A stretch of 64,000 bases of DNA from assembly GCF_020423045.1 (NCBI RefSeq), contig NZ_CP081943.1, forward strand, positions 1,240,001-1,304,000. Reading direction: 5' to 3'. Below are positions 36,071 to 46,449 of this stretch, one piece after another; position 1 is the stretch's first letter, and each line of letters opens with the position of its first letter. A model generated the notes under the pieces. It was given only the letters and a program-made list of their open reading frames with translations, did no database searches and had not been told where the DNA came from. Origin of the DNA: Pseudomonas sp. MM213. GTDB lineage: Bacteria > Pseudomonadota > Gammaproteobacteria > Pseudomonadales > Pseudomonadaceae. The position numbers were made by a program, and so were the translations under genes.

Positions 36071-36727
36071 ATGAAAAGGGTCACGCCCTTGTGGGTCAGG
36101 CTCATTACCGCCGGTGCGTGTGCGGCAACAAGCCTGTGCGCGAATGCCGGGACTTCTACGGTTCTGGCAACCAGCTTCGACTGCGCCAGGGCCAGCGCAG
36201 CCATCGAGAAGCTGATCTGCCGCACCCCACAACTGAAGCAGATGGACATTGAACTGACGCGCCTTTATCGCCTCGCGCTCACAGACGATCATTCCGTGCC
36301 GCGGCCTGACAAAGTCGAGATCGAACAACGGTTCTGGGTGGACGCCCGCAATCGCTGCTCTGCCGAGGCGGATCCCAAGGCCTGCACGATCCGCAGTTAT
36401 GCCGAGCGTGCGCATCAGCTTCGGCAGGGCTCGGTGATTGCACGAACCAAGGATCCGAGCAGGCTCACCGACGGCCCGGTAGCCTTTCGTTGCACCGGGC
36501 TCAACGCGCTGATCGCCGTCACTTACTTCAATGTCGAGCCGCGTGTCGTGTACCTGAAATGGGCGAATACCTCTGCCACCCTTATCCAGGTGCCAAATGA
36601 TTCCGCAACCCAATTCAACGGCAAGGATTACCGGGGGAGCTACAGCTTCTTGCAGAACGGCAGCGATGCCTTGTTCCAGATACCCGGCTCGGGGCAAATG
36701 AGTTGCACGGTCGAGCCGGTCGGCTGA
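36071..36727 (+). CDS. LprI-MliC two-domain lysozyme-inhibitor-like protein
   Basis: 218 residues with a signal peptide (WVRLITAGACAATSLCANAG). The first domain, about residues 30-110, matches the DUF1311/LprI pattern: FDCARASAAIEKLICRTPQL, then an acidic/basic helix and CSAEADPKACTIRSYAERAHQL. The second, from about 135, has the MliC/PliC layout: FRCTGLNALIAVTYF, VVYLKWANTSATLIQVPNDS, YSFLQNGSDALFQI and a final cysteine in MSCTVEP. Both families bind or inhibit lysozymes, so the protein probably guards the periplasm against host or rival lysozyme. It is transcribed away from aprA across an AT-rich gap. Inhibition of lysozyme is inferred, not shown. Confidence 0.8.
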   Translation: MKRVTPLWVRLITAGACAATSLCANAGTSTVLATSFDCARASAAIEKLICRTPQLKQMDIELTRLYRLALTDDHSVPRPDKVEIEQRFWVDARNRCSAEADPKACTIRSYAERAHQLRQGSVIARTKDPSRLTDGPVAFRCTGLNALIAVTYFNVEPRVVYLKWANTSATLIQVPNDSATQFNGKDYRGSYSFLQNGSDALFQIPGSGQMSCTVEPVG

Positions 36728-36735
36728 TTGCGAAA

Positions 36736-36752
36736 CGGGACGTCCTGTCCCG
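36736..36752. terminator. Short hairpin between convergent genes
   Basis: Six-base arms CGGGAC (36736-36741) and GTCCCG (36747-36752) with loop GTCCT lie between the convergent LprI/MliC and PotF-like genes. No T-run follows on either strand. Confidence 0.3.
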
Positions 36753-36770
36753 ATGCCTTGGTACAACCTG

Positions 36771-37892
<1,122 letters not shown>

Positions 37893-37900
37893 TCAGAGGA

Positions 37901-38242
37901 TCAAAAAATCAAAACGTAGGTCTTGCGTACGGTTTCCTGGATGTCCCAGATACCGAGGCTGTTGGCTGGCAACATCAGTGCGTCGCCGGCTTCTATGTGG
38001 AGGGCTTCACCGTCATCTGGAGTGAAGGTGCAGCGTCCCTGGATGAAATGACAGAATTCCTGGGCCACGATCTGCCGACGCCAACGGCCGGGGGTGCATT
38101 CCCAGACGCCGGTTTCGACACCGTCGTCGCGTTCGACGCTGGTGGTGGACGCCACCGCCACGGGAGTTCCCAACGGCACGGCGACCGGGTTTGATTCGTC
38201 CAGCTTCAGGGTTGCGGTGTTCTTGAACTGCGTGATGCCCAT
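37901..38242 (-). CDS. Cupin domain protein (EutQ/DUF861-like)
   Basis: 113 residues forming one small cupin barrel. Motifs fit the DUF861 group: VWECTPGRWRRQI, VAQEFCHFIQGRCTFTPDDGE and GDALMLPANSLGIWDI. The usual metal-binding histidines are only partly present (one in FCHFIQG), so it may not be a classic dioxygenase. Relatives accompany amine or polyamine oxidation genes in Pseudomonas. It lies 30 bases after the FAD oxidase gene and 44 bases before the PotF-like gene, so all three are probably co-transcribed. Its substrate and activity are unknown. Confidence 0.88.
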   Translation of the reverse strand: MGITQFKNTATLKLDESNPVAVPLGTPVAVASTTSVERDDGVETGVWECTPGRWRRQIVAQEFCHFIQGRCTFTPDDGEALHIEAGDALMLPANSLGIWDIQETVRKTYVLIF

Positions 38243-38272
38243 GGGAGTACCTGTCTATGGAGAAAGCGCCGA

Positions 38273-39679
38273 TTACTGCATGAAACCTTCCATAAACCCG
38301 GCGACCCCGCTGGCCAGTTTGCGTCGCCAAGGCGCGGTAGCCGGGTTGGCCAGGGTCTGGTCTTCATGGACGAAGCTGCGGATGATCGCGTTGTAGCCGA
38401 GCCAGCGGCAGGGTTCCGGTTCCCAGGGCTTCAGTGCATCGAGACCGCCCTGAGGGATGACCCATGGCTGGCGAACCAGCTCGGTATCGCGTTGCAGGAT
38501 CAAGTCAGCCAAGGTCCGTCCACCCAGGTTGCTGGCACCAACGCCCTCCCCGCCATAACCGCCGGAAATCGCAATGCCGCTCGCTTGATCGCACAGCATG
38601 TGCGGCTTGAACCGCCGGGACATGCCGAGGTTGCCGCCCCAGCCATGGGTAATACGTACGTTCTTGAGTTGCGGGAAGAGTTCGCCGAACAGGTAACGCC
38701 GCAATTCGACTTCACTGGCGGTCAGGTCGAAGTCATGGCGCAGCTTGCCGGCAAACTGATAGCCGCCCCGCGCGCCGAACACCAGGCGGTTGTCCGCCGT
38801 ACGCTGACCGTAAGTCACCTGGCGACTGCTTTCGCCGAACGCCTGCCCGTGGCTCAGGCCGATTTCGTCCCAAGTGGCGGCGGACAACGGTTCGGTGGCG
38901 ACGATCAGGCTTTGCACCGGCAACAGATAGCGCCCCAGCGGAGGCAGCGTGGTCGCGTACCCTTCTACCGCCGGAACGATCCAGCGGCTGCGCACCATGG
39001 CCTTCGCCGTGCGCAGGCGGCCCGATTGCCAGTGGGTGACCGGACTGTTTTCGTAAATCCTGACGCCCATGCGTTCGACCGTCCGGGCCAGACCTCGCAC
39101 CAACTTTGCCGGGTGCAGGGTCGCCACGTGCGGTGCATAGATACCGCCATAAGGCTTGGCGATTCTGATCTGTTGCGCCAACTGCTCGGGGCTGAGCCAG
39201 CGGTAATGGCTTTCCGTCAGGCCCTGGCGATACAGTTTGTCGAGATACTGTCGCAGGCTGGCTTCCTGTTCCGGATACCGCGCCGCGCAATACAGCGCCC
39301 CGCCTTTACGGTAATCGCAGTCGATGCCTTCACGTTCGAGGACAACTTCAACTTCATCGGGAATGCTGTGCAGCAGGTCATACGACGCCCGCCGCCGCTC
39401 GGCCGGTAAATCGGCGAGCAAGCGGTCTTCACCCAGGAGGTTGCCCATCAACCAGCCGCCATTACGCCCGGAGGCGCCAAAACCGGCGGTTTGCGCTTCA
39501 ACGATGGCAATGTTCAGGCCCGGTGCCAGGCGCTTGAGGTAGTACGCAGTCCAGAGCCCGGTGTACCCCGCGCCGATGATGGCGACGTCGACGTCAAGAT
39601 CGTGTTCCAGCGCCGGACGCGCCAGCAACGGCTCGTCGAGTTGATCCATCCACAAACTGATAGTGCGCCACGCCGGCAT
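38273..39679 (-). CDS. PuuB-like FAD-dependent amine oxidase
   Basis: 468 residues from ATG 39679, with GGCGGAG upstream; a GTG at 39694 is in frame. It is a DAO/glycine-oxidase type flavoenzyme. The dinucleotide fold is DVAIIGAGYTGLWTAYYL, followed by GFGASGRNGGWLMG, the signature GASGRNGG of PuuB/OrdL-like proteins. Near the C-terminus it has the second FAD contact ISGGYGGEGVGASN. PuuB oxidises gamma-glutamylputrescine in the puu route, and others oxidise N-substituted amino acids. Together with the PotF-like protein and cupin it suggests oxidation of a polyamine or related amine. No gamma-glutamylputrescine synthetase is nearby, so the pathway is uncertain. Start and operon order are clear. 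Confidence 0.92.
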   Translation of the reverse strand: MPAWRTISLWMDQLDEPLLARPALEHDLDVDVAIIGAGYTGLWTAYYLKRLAPGLNIAIVEAQTAGFGASGRNGGWLMGNLLGEDRLLADLPAERRRASYDLLHSIPDEVEVVLEREGIDCDYRKGGALYCAARYPEQEASLRQYLDKLYRQGLTESHYRWLSPEQLAQQIRIAKPYGGIYAPHVATLHPAKLVRGLARTVERMGVRIYENSPVTHWQSGRLRTAKAMVRSRWIVPAVEGYATTLPPLGRYLLPVQSLIVATEPLSAATWDEIGLSHGQAFGESSRQVTYGQRTADNRLVFGARGGYQFAGKLRHDFDLTASEVELRRYLFGELFPQLKNVRITHGWGGNLGMSRRFKPHMLCDQASGIAISGGYGGEGVGASNLGGRTLADLILQRDTELVRQPWVIPQGGLDALKPWEPEPCRWLGYNAIIRSFVHEDQTLANPATAPWRRKLASGVAGFMEGFMQ

Positions 39680-39729
39680 GCAAGACTCCGCCACTCAAAC
39701 TTCGATGGCGTTGATCCTAGTGCGTGGGC

Positions 39730-40605
39730 TCAGAGGCTGTCTTGCGCGCGTGCACGCAAAGAAATTTGTTTGACGTAGGCCTTGGGCGACAGACCGGTGT
39801 GCTGGCGGAAACAGCTATAGAACGCCGAGAGCGAATTGAAGCCGGCGGCAAACGCCAGATCGTCGATACGCAGTGGCGGCGCGGCGTTTTCCAGCGCGGC
39901 GAGCACATGTTGCAAGCGCGCCTGGTTAACGTAGCGGTAGAAACTCTGGCCCAGCACCTGGTTCAGCAGATAGGACATCTGATTGCGGCTGTACCCGCAC
40001 GCCTTTGCCACCCGTTGCAGGTCGAGCTCCGGGTCCAGATAGGGTTGCTGGTGCTGGAAATACTGTTGCAGGTCTTGCGCCATGAAACTCAATTGACGCG
40101 GCGACAACCCGAGCCGGCTGACGGCCGGGCGTGCACTGTTTGTGGTTTTGCTGACGGGTTGCTCATGCACCAACGAGGCGTATTCGTTGACTCGCCAGAT
40201 CAGACCGTCGCGCACGGTTATCGCCTCGCTGGCCCGAAATGACACCAACCCTTCACCGCCGCGCAGGGTAATGCGGTACTGAATGAACGCGGTGTTGCCG
40301 TCCAGACGGATGCGGTCCGAGTGTTCCAGCGCTTCATCCGGATCGCGCGGCATGCTGCTGCGCACGTACTCGCGCAATTCGTCCAGCCCCATCACGCGGT
40401 TCTGGAAGAAGTCGCTGTACTGGATGTCCGGGTGATACAACGCCATGACACCGTCCAGGTCGCGGTGCTTCCAGCGCAGGTGATAGCGCATGACCGTCTC
40501 GCTCGTGGCCTGGGTTTGCAGCGGACCATCATCATCGGCATGCATAAAGGACTCGACGAGAAAAAGGCGAGCTTGCCGAAATTCCGCATCGGCTTCAATG
40601 AGCAT
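39730..40605 (-). CDS. AraC-family regulator with N-terminal NTF2/SnoaL-like domain
   Basis: Up to 291 residues from ATG 40605; an alternative ATG is at 40545, just before the first domain. Residues about 35-145 look like a SnoaL/NTF2-like cone (MRYHLRWKHRDLDGVMALYHPDIQYSDFF, LDGNTAFIQYRITLRGGEG, ITVRDGLIWRVNEYASLV) and would bind a small ligand. The C-terminal AraC domain has the two helix-turn-helices (LDLQRVAKACGYSRNQMSYLLNQ and IDDLAFAAGFNSLSAFYSCFRQHTGLSPKAYV). This NTF2-AraC combination is uncommon. It lies directly upstream of the amine oxidase gene on the same strand, 50 bases away, and probably controls it. Confidence 0.9.
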   Translation of the reverse strand: MLIEADAEFRQARLFLVESFMHADDDGPLQTQATSETVMRYHLRWKHRDLDGVMALYHPDIQYSDFFQNRVMGLDELREYVRSSMPRDPDEALEHSDRIRLDGNTAFIQYRITLRGGEGLVSFRASEAITVRDGLIWRVNEYASLVHEQPVSKTTNSARPAVSRLGLSPRQLSFMAQDLQQYFQHQQPYLDPELDLQRVAKACGYSRNQMSYLLNQVLGQSFYRYVNQARLQHVLAALENAAPPLRIDDLAFAAGFNSLSAFYSCFRQHTGLSPKAYVKQISLRARAQDSL

Positions 40606-40807
40606 GCAGTACCGGCCTTTTGCTGAAAGGTCACAGCGCTTTGACCCGAATCAAAAAAAAGCAACCAATTGCCAATCGGCCTGAAAAATCCACATTATTT
40701 TCACATGCGGATGCTACTTTTAAAGACAGTCAACGGTTGAGCCAATGAAGGCTCTTCCCTCCTAACATGAGCTAATGGAAGCGCTCGATGAATCAGGCGG
40801 GCAACAT

Positions 40808-41080
40808 ATGAATAAAGGGTTCAGTAAAGTCACCTTTCCAAACGCCTGTCAGCTGATGCGCTGGCATTTTCATCCCATGGGTTTTGAGGCGAGCATGGAC
40901 GCACCGGGCAGCATGATTGCCCGCCTTTTTGACCGTGCCACGGGCGAGACCATGATCGCCATTGCCGGCATTCCATGCGCCACTGTCATGAACGCAGCGG
41001 ACGTAGAACGAATCATCGAAGCGGTGGAGGATGAGCTTGAGTCTTTCATTCCTCCGGTGGCCCTCAAGAGTTATGCCTGA
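40808..41080 (+). CDS. DUF1652 family protein
   Basis: 90 residues from ATG 40808; an upstream in-frame start at 40778 is less likely. The protein reads MNKGFSKVTFPNACQLMRWHFHPMGFEASMDAPGS at its start and is a small alpha/beta domain without signal or membrane segments. It matches my memory of DUF1652, a short family confined mainly to Pseudomonas with no known function. It stands alone between the divergent AraC gene and a bidirectional terminator. Confidence 0.85.
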   Translation: MNKGFSKVTFPNACQLMRWHFHPMGFEASMDAPGSMIARLFDRATGETMIAIAGIPCATVMNAADVERIIEAVEDELESFIPPVALKSYA

Positions 41081-41101
41081 AGGTTGAAGCGCAGCTGCCC
41101 T

Positions 41102-41131
41102 AAAAAACGCCCACATCTTGTGGGCTTTTTT
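41102..41131. terminator. Bidirectional intrinsic terminator
   Basis: Arms GCCCACA (41109-41115) and TGTGGGC (41119-41125) with loop TCT, an A-run before and T6 after. It serves the DUF1652 gene rightward and the UvrD-like helicase gene leftward. Confidence 0.9.
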
Positions 41132-41143
41132 GTGAGTACGGGT

Positions 41144-43615
41144 TTACGCCGATGTCTTGCCCCGGTGATCGGCAAAAAAAGCCTTGCCCTTGCCGATCCG
41201 GTCGGAAGCCTTGGGCATGTTCGCCGCTTGGGTGTCCTGGCCATCGACATACCAGTAGCAATGGCTGACCGCCCGGGTGATGCCGACATAGGCCAACCGC
41301 AGAATCTCGTCTTTTTGCGCGTTATCGTAAGCTTCGTTGTCGCCAGCCTTGCCCAGACCCGCCATGCGGTAGACCTGATTCTTGTAGGGCGAACTGGTCA
41401 GGTGCTGGCAGTCTCCCAGCAGAAACACCGCGTCGGCCTGAAGGCCCTTGGCGCTGTGATAGGTCAACTGCTTCAGCCGTCGCGACTCGTACGGCAAGCT
41501 AGAATCCACATTAACTACAGGCTGAATATGTTCTTCTATCAATGACTTATCGCTGCTTTTTCGATAAAGCATCAAGATTGTATCGCCCTGTCTGTAGTGT
41601 TCCATCAACCGCTTGGCCAAGCCTTGATCATCCCGATCGAGCACATTGACTGGCAGCAGCGCTTTCGACTCGCCACTGGCCTTGGCCTTCTTGCCGGCGA
41701 TGGCCGGTGCGGCACGCACGATGTGTTCGGCGGCATCGATGATGTGTTGATGGCTGCGATAGTTGTCGCTGAGCATGACCTTGGTCGTGCTCGGCGAAGG
41801 GAACTCCTTGTTGAACTCCATGAAATACGTCGGCGAACTGCCGCGCCATCCATAAATGGACTGCCAGTCATCGCCCACGCACAGCAACGACGAACGCTGA
41901 GCGCCGCGTCCCACGTGCATGGCCGGGCCGCGACTGCGAATCTCGGCGAGGCTGGCGCGAATCCAGGAAACAATCTGCGGCGATACGTCCTGAAACTCGT
42001 CGATCATCAGGTGCGACAGCGGCCGCAGCAGTTCATCGCTCAACAGCTTCTGGTTTTCCGGGGAATGCTCGCTGAACAAGGCGAACATGCGGTTGTAGGT
42101 CATCACCGGGGGCTTCTGATCCAGCAGATGATCTTCCAGGGCTCGCCAGAACAGGCTCAAGGCCTCGAAGAAAAACCGGTCCGGGTCGTCCTTGGCGAAG
42201 CTCATCTGGCCCACGGCATTCGGAACATCCAGGCCAAGGTTTTCGATAAACCCGGCCGCCGCGACAAAACAGTCCAGCAACGGCGCGGAACCGAGCTCGC
42301 CCTTGACCTTGTAATCGAACCCCGGCCCGGCGCTGGCATCGCCCGCAAGGGAGGCCAAAACACGCTTTGAAGCTTCATAACTATCCAGCCATATCAAAGG
42401 CTTACGACAGAAAGCTTGAAACAGGGTTCGCTTTACCGCCCATTCCGCGCGGACGCTGAGCTTGGCATTCGGGCGGCTGACCTGCGGGTTTTCCCGAGGA
42501 TCGAAACCCAGCACGACCCACGCGTCCAGGCTCGGGATATAGCCATGGCAATGAAAGGTCGAACCGTTGATATCAAACGACTGGCGATTGGGCTCGATGC
42601 CTTTGATGGGCCAGGCACCCGCGCGAAACCACAAATCTTCAATCAAGTCGCACAGTTCTTCATCACGCTTGGCGGCCAGTTCGGTCACGGCCATGCGCTT
42701 TTGCACGTCCGGGTGATCGCGCTCCAGCTCCTTGAGCTGCAAGGCATGGCGCGACAAAGGTTTGATCAGTTCGCGAAAGCGCTCATCACGCGTGTGCAGG
42801 TTGTGATAGCAGGCGTTGAGCTGCTGACGCTGGGCGTCGTTGATGCGCAAATCGAAAGGATTGCTATCGGCCTCATCATCGGCACCTTGCACACGGTTGC
42901 TGAGGTTTTCGAACGCTTGCAGCCGCTCGAAGCCCGGCAGGCTGCGCACCATGGGCAGGATTCGCGAATGGAAGGTGCGCACCAGGTCCCGCGCCTCCTT
43001 GAAACCGAGCGGCCGACCCCAGAGCGCAAACATCTCGATCAGTTTGTTGATGAAGTCCTTGCGCGACTCCCGTGTAAAGGTCACGACGGTCATTGAGCTC
43101 AGCTCGAAACCCAGATAGTGGGTCAGCAGCAAAATACGCAGCACCAGGGTGGTCGACTTGCCCGCCCCCGCGCCGGCGATGACCGACGTCGATGGCGTAT
43201 CACTGAAGATCATTTTCCACTGCGCGGCGCTGGGTTGCGCGTGCGGCGCGAGCAAACGAGCGACATCGGCCTTCATGCGCTTCTTCAGCTCGGCGCTCAA
43301 TGGCAGGCGCCAGTCGTCGAACAGGTTGTCATCGACGTTGGGGGGCCGGTGTTCGGTGGAGCGCGAGTCACGAATCAGCAACACCTGCCGACCTTCCTCC
43401 AACCCTTCGAGCTTGCCTTCCTTATAGCCGTAATCCACCCCGGCGCTGTGACCGCTGCGAAAACCGTCGGCCTGGCCATGCAACCATGACGCCCGATGTT
43501 GTGCACGCAGACGCGTCAGCCCATGGCCAAAGAATCGGGCGGCCAGGCGCTTGAGCAGCGGCATCTCGGCCAGGGGACGAAGTTCAGGAGGAAGATCGGG
43601 GGTGTGTTGCGGCAC
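41144..43615 (-). CDS. UvrD/HelD-like superfamily 1 helicase
   Basis: 823 residues. About 120 N-terminal residues (MPQHTPDLPPELRPL...LPLSAELKKRM) are outside the helicase fold and rich in Arg, Gly and Lys. Helicase motifs follow: Walker A IAGAGAGKST at 146-155, motif Ia TVVTFTRESR, DEFQDVSP (motif II), the Q-x-x-R-like VGDDWQSIYGWRGS, and motif VI LRLAYVGITRA. A long insertion between motifs Ia and II, about 300 residues, resembles the 1B/2B domains of UvrD/Rep-like or HelD proteins. It is a 3'-5' DNA helicase by family. Role in repair or RNA polymerase recycling is not decided. It is a single gene ending at the bidirectional terminator. Confidence 0.92.
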   Translation of the reverse strand: MPQHTPDLPPELRPLAEMPLLKRLAARFFGHGLTRLRAQHRASWLHGQADGFRSGHSAGVDYGYKEGKLEGLEEGRQVLLIRDSRSTEHRPPNVDDNLFDDWRLPLSAELKKRMKADVARLLAPHAQPSAAQWKMIFSDTPSTSVIAGAGAGKSTTLVLRILLLTHYLGFELSSMTVVTFTRESRKDFINKLIEMFALWGRPLGFKEARDLVRTFHSRILPMVRSLPGFERLQAFENLSNRVQGADDEADSNPFDLRINDAQRQQLNACYHNLHTRDERFRELIKPLSRHALQLKELERDHPDVQKRMAVTELAAKRDEELCDLIEDLWFRAGAWPIKGIEPNRQSFDINGSTFHCHGYIPSLDAWVVLGFDPRENPQVSRPNAKLSVRAEWAVKRTLFQAFCRKPLIWLDSYEASKRVLASLAGDASAGPGFDYKVKGELGSAPLLDCFVAAAGFIENLGLDVPNAVGQMSFAKDDPDRFFFEALSLFWRALEDHLLDQKPPVMTYNRMFALFSEHSPENQKLLSDELLRPLSHLMIDEFQDVSPQIVSWIRASLAEIRSRGPAMHVGRGAQRSSLLCVGDDWQSIYGWRGSSPTYFMEFNKEFPSPSTTKVMLSDNYRSHQHIIDAAEHIVRAAPAIAGKKAKASGESKALLPVNVLDRDDQGLAKRLMEHYRQGDTILMLYRKSSDKSLIEEHIQPVVNVDSSLPYESRRLKQLTYHSAKGLQADAVFLLGDCQHLTSSPYKNQVYRMAGLGKAGDNEAYDNAQKDEILRLAYVGITRAVSHCYWYVDGQDTQAANMPKASDRIGKGKAFFADHRGKTSA

Positions 43616-43853
43616 GCGGGCTGACTCCAGGGTGTGAGGCTGTTGAGGGCTATGGTGTCTGCATTTGCCGTTCAGTTCTAGTGAAATGCTTACAGGTCAT
43701 TGGCTTATGCGATGAAGTGAAGGCTGGATGAGAATGTTTCGAGGTGACTTGATATCAGTTTATTCGATTGTATTGAGGCATTTTTTACGCTTTTTATCGA
43801 TCAGTGCCTGATAGATGATGCTCGCCATTCACCACCCCTTTCAGGAGACGATC

Positions 43854-44549
43854 ATGCTCGAACTCAGACCCTTCAACTCCCTGGGCGGCGCCCACCATGG
43901 CTGGCTGGATGCTCATCACCACTTTTCGTTCGCCGAATACTACGACCCTAAACGTATGAACTGGGGCAACCTTCGGGTGTGGAACGACGACGTGATCGCC
44001 TCGGGTACCGGTTTCCCGAAACACCCGCACCGGGACATGGAAATCATCACGTATGTCCGTGAAGGTGCGATTACCCACGAGGACAACCTCGGTAACAAGG
44101 GCCGCACCGAAGCAGGCGATGTGCAAGTCATGAGCGCCGGCACCGGGATCGCTCACAGTGAGTACAACCTGGAAGCGACTGAAACCAGGATCTTCCAGAT
44201 CTGGATCATCCCGAACGAAACAGGCCTGGCACCGTCCTGGGGCGCAAAACCGTTCCCTAAAGGCCAGCGCGAAGGCTTTGTGACCCTGGCCAGCGGCAAG
44301 GCCGGCGACGATCAAAGCCTGCGGATCCGTGCGGATGCACGCCTGGTTGCGGCGAACCTGAAGGCTGGCGAGTCTGCGGAGTATCGTCTGGACAATGGCC
44401 GCCGTGCTTACCTGGTTCCGGCGACGGGCGTGATTGAAGTCAATGGCTTGCGAGCACAAGCTCGAGATGGTGTTGCGGTGGCTGATGAGCAGGTGTTGCG
44501 CGTGACGGCCATTGAAGACAGTGAGATTGTTTTGGTGGACCTGGCTTGA
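43854..44549 (+). CDS. Pirin family protein (YhhW-like quercetinase)
   Basis: 231 residues from ATG 43854 with AGGAG upstream; ATGs at 43815 and 43818 are in frame but lack support. It has the bicupin pirin layout: the first cupin contains FPKHPHRDMEIITYVREGAITHED, with metal-binding His-x-His and glutamate, and VQVMSAGTGIAHSEYN. E. coli YhhW cleaves quercetin in vitro; the cellular role of pirins is otherwise unclear. It is followed by a strong terminator and REP hairpin, so it is monocistronic. Confidence 0.92.
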   Translation: MLELRPFNSLGGAHHGWLDAHHHFSFAEYYDPKRMNWGNLRVWNDDVIASGTGFPKHPHRDMEIITYVREGAITHEDNLGNKGRTEAGDVQVMSAGTGIAHSEYNLEATETRIFQIWIIPNETGLAPSWGAKPFPKGQREGFVTLASGKAGDDQSLRIRADARLVAANLKAGESAEYRLDNGRRAYLVPATGVIEVNGLRAQARDGVAVADEQVLRVTAIEDSEIVLVDLA

Positions 44550-44566
44550 TTGGGTAAATGCCGGGC

Positions 44567-44603
44567 AAAAAAAGGGGCGACTGTCATAGTCGCCCCTTTT
44601 TTT
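44567..44603. terminator. Bidirectional intrinsic terminator after the pirin gene
   Basis: Nine GC-rich pairs GGGGCGACT (44574-44582) and AGTCGCCCC (44588-44596) with loop GTCAT, flanked by A7 and T7 that extend the stem. Confidence 0.95.
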
Positions 44604-44622
44604 GCCGATGGCTTTACTGACG

Positions 44623-44682
44623 CCTTCGCGGGCAAGCCTCGCTCCTACAAGAACCTGTAGGAGCGAGGCTTGCCCGCGAAGG
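44623..44682. repeat. REP hairpin with perfect 27-base arms
   Basis: CCTTCGCGGGCAAGCCTCGC... (44623-44649) is the exact reverse complement of 44656-44682, with a six-base loop. It is the GCGGGCAAGCCTCGCTCC variant of the REP family, also seen at 52140. It lies at the 3' end of pgm. Confidence 0.95.
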
Positions 44683-44692
44683 GGCCCTTCAT

Positions 44693-46339
44693 TTATTTCG
44701 CAGAAATAGCGCCATCCACCAATGTTTGAGCTTCAGCTACCAACTGCTTCAGATGCTCGTCACTGACGAAACTCTCGGCGTAGATCTTGTAGATGTCTTC
44801 GGTACCCGACGGACGCGCCGCGAACCAGCCGTTTTCGGTCATGACTTTCAAACCGCCGATCGCCTGGTCATTACCCGGCGCGTGGCTGAGGATGCTCTGG
44901 ATCGCTTCGCCCGCAAGCTGGGTCGAGGTGACCTGCTCCGGTGACAACTTGCTCAGCAAGGCTTTCTGTTGCGGATTGGCCTTGGCATCGACCCGCACCG
45001 AGAACGGTTCGCCCAGTTCATCGGTCAGTGCGCGATACGCCTGGCTCGGGTCGCGACCGGTGCGGGCGGTCATTTCCGCGGCCAGCAGCGCCGGGATCAA
45101 GCCGTCCTTGTCTGTGCTCCACACACCACCGTCCTTGCGCAGGAACGAGGCGCCGGCGCTTTCTTCGCCGCCAAAACCCAGCGAGCCGTCGAACAGACCG
45201 TCCGCAAACCATTTGAAACCGACCGGCACTTCGTACAAACGACGGCCCAAACGCTTGGCCACGCGATCGATCAAACCACTGCTGACCACGGTTTTACCCA
45301 CGGCTGCATCGGCGCGCCATTGCGGGCGGTTCTGGAACAGGTAGTCGATGGACACTGCCAGGTAGCTGTTCGGCGCGAGCAAACCACCGGACGGCGTCAC
45401 GATGCCATGGCGATCGTGATCCGGGTCGCAGGCGAACGCGACGTCAAAACGCTCTTTCAGGCCGATCAGGCCTTGCATGGCGTGGCTGGACGAAGGGTCC
45501 ATGCGGATCTGGCCATCCCAGTCGACCGTCATGAAGCGGAAGGTCGGATCGACCTGCGTGTTCACCACGTCCAGATCCAGCTTGTAGTGCTCGGCAATCG
45601 CCGACCAGTAACGCACCCCTGCTCCGCCCAGCGGATCGACGCCCAGACGCAGTTTGGCGTCGCGAATGGCGTCAAAGTCGATCACGTTGATCAGGTCGGC
45701 GACATAGGAGTTGAGGTAATCGTGACGGTGCGTGGTGCTGGCCTTCAGCGCCTGCTCGTAGCTGATGCGCTTGACGCCGGCGAGCTTGTTGCCCAGCAGC
45801 TCGTTGGCCTTGGCTTCGATCCACTTGGTGATGTGGGTGTCGGCCGGGCCACCGTTGGTGGGGTTGTATTTGTAGCCACCGCTTTGCGGCGGGTTATGGG
45901 ACGGCGTGATGACGATGCCGTCTGCCAGGCCCGAGGTGCGGCCACGGTTGTAGCAGAGAATCGCGTGGGAAATCGCTGGTGTCGGGGTGTACTCGTCCCC
46001 CTCGGCAATCATCACCGTCACGCCGTTGGCGGCCAGCACTTCAAGGGCGCTGGCGCCCGCCGGGGTGGACAGCGCGTGGGTGTCGATGCCGACGAACAGC
46101 GGACCATCGATGCCCTGGGCTTCGCGGTACAGGCAGATCGCCTGGCTGATCGCCAGAACGTGCCATTCGTTGAAACTCAAGTCGAACGAGCTACCTCGGT
46201 GCCCGGACGTGCCGAACGCGACACGCTGGGTGGAGATCGCGGCATCGGGCTGGCCGGTGTAATAAGCCGTTACCAGTCGCGGGATGTCGACCAACAACTC
46301 TGCCGGTGCCGGTTTGCCCGCAAAAGGACTGAGTGTCAT
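44693..46339 (-). CDS. pgm: Alpha-D-glucose phosphate-specific phosphoglucomutase
   Basis: 548 residues, the length of the bacterial Pgm type. The active-site serine lies in [21 protein letters not shown]. The metal loop is [10 protein letters not shown], the sugar-binding loop [12 protein letters not shown], and the phosphate loop [16 protein letters not shown]. The enzyme interconverts glucose-1-phosphate and glucose-6-phosphate, feeding glycogen, trehalose and polysaccharide synthesis. It stands alone on the minus strand, flanked by a REP hairpin at its end. Confidence 0.96.
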   Translation of the reverse strand: MTLSPFAGKPAPAELLVDIPRLVTAYYTGQPDAAISTQRVAFGTSGHRGSSFDLSFNEWHVLAISQAICLYREAQGIDGPLFVGIDTHALSTPAGASALEVLAANGVTVMIAEGDEYTPTPAISHAILCYNRGRTSGLADGIVITPSHNPPQSGGYKYNPTNGGPADTHITKWIEAKANELLGNKLAGVKRISYEQALKASTTHRHDYLNSYVADLINVIDFDAIRDAKLRLGVDPLGGAGVRYWSAIAEHYKLDLDVVNTQVDPTFRFMTVDWDGQIRMDPSSSHAMQGLIGLKERFDVAFACDPDHDRHGIVTPSGGLLAPNSYLAVSIDYLFQNRPQWRADAAVGKTVVSSGLIDRVAKRLGRRLYEVPVGFKWFADGLFDGSLGFGGEESAGASFLRKDGGVWSTDKDGLIPALLAAEMTARTGRDPSQAYRALTDELGEPFSVRVDAKANPQQKALLSKLSPEQVTSTQLAGEAIQSILSHAPGNDQAIGGLKVMTENGWFAARPSGTEDIYKIYAESFVSDEHLKQLVAEAQTLVDGAISAK

Positions 46340-46449
46340 GCAAAACCTCTGAATAGAGTGGTTCAGGAATAGGGACGCAGTTTACTGGCAGTTTGACCGC
46401 AACGCGATGGGATCGATCCACGGACGCAAAGGATGTTTTGCGAACATGC

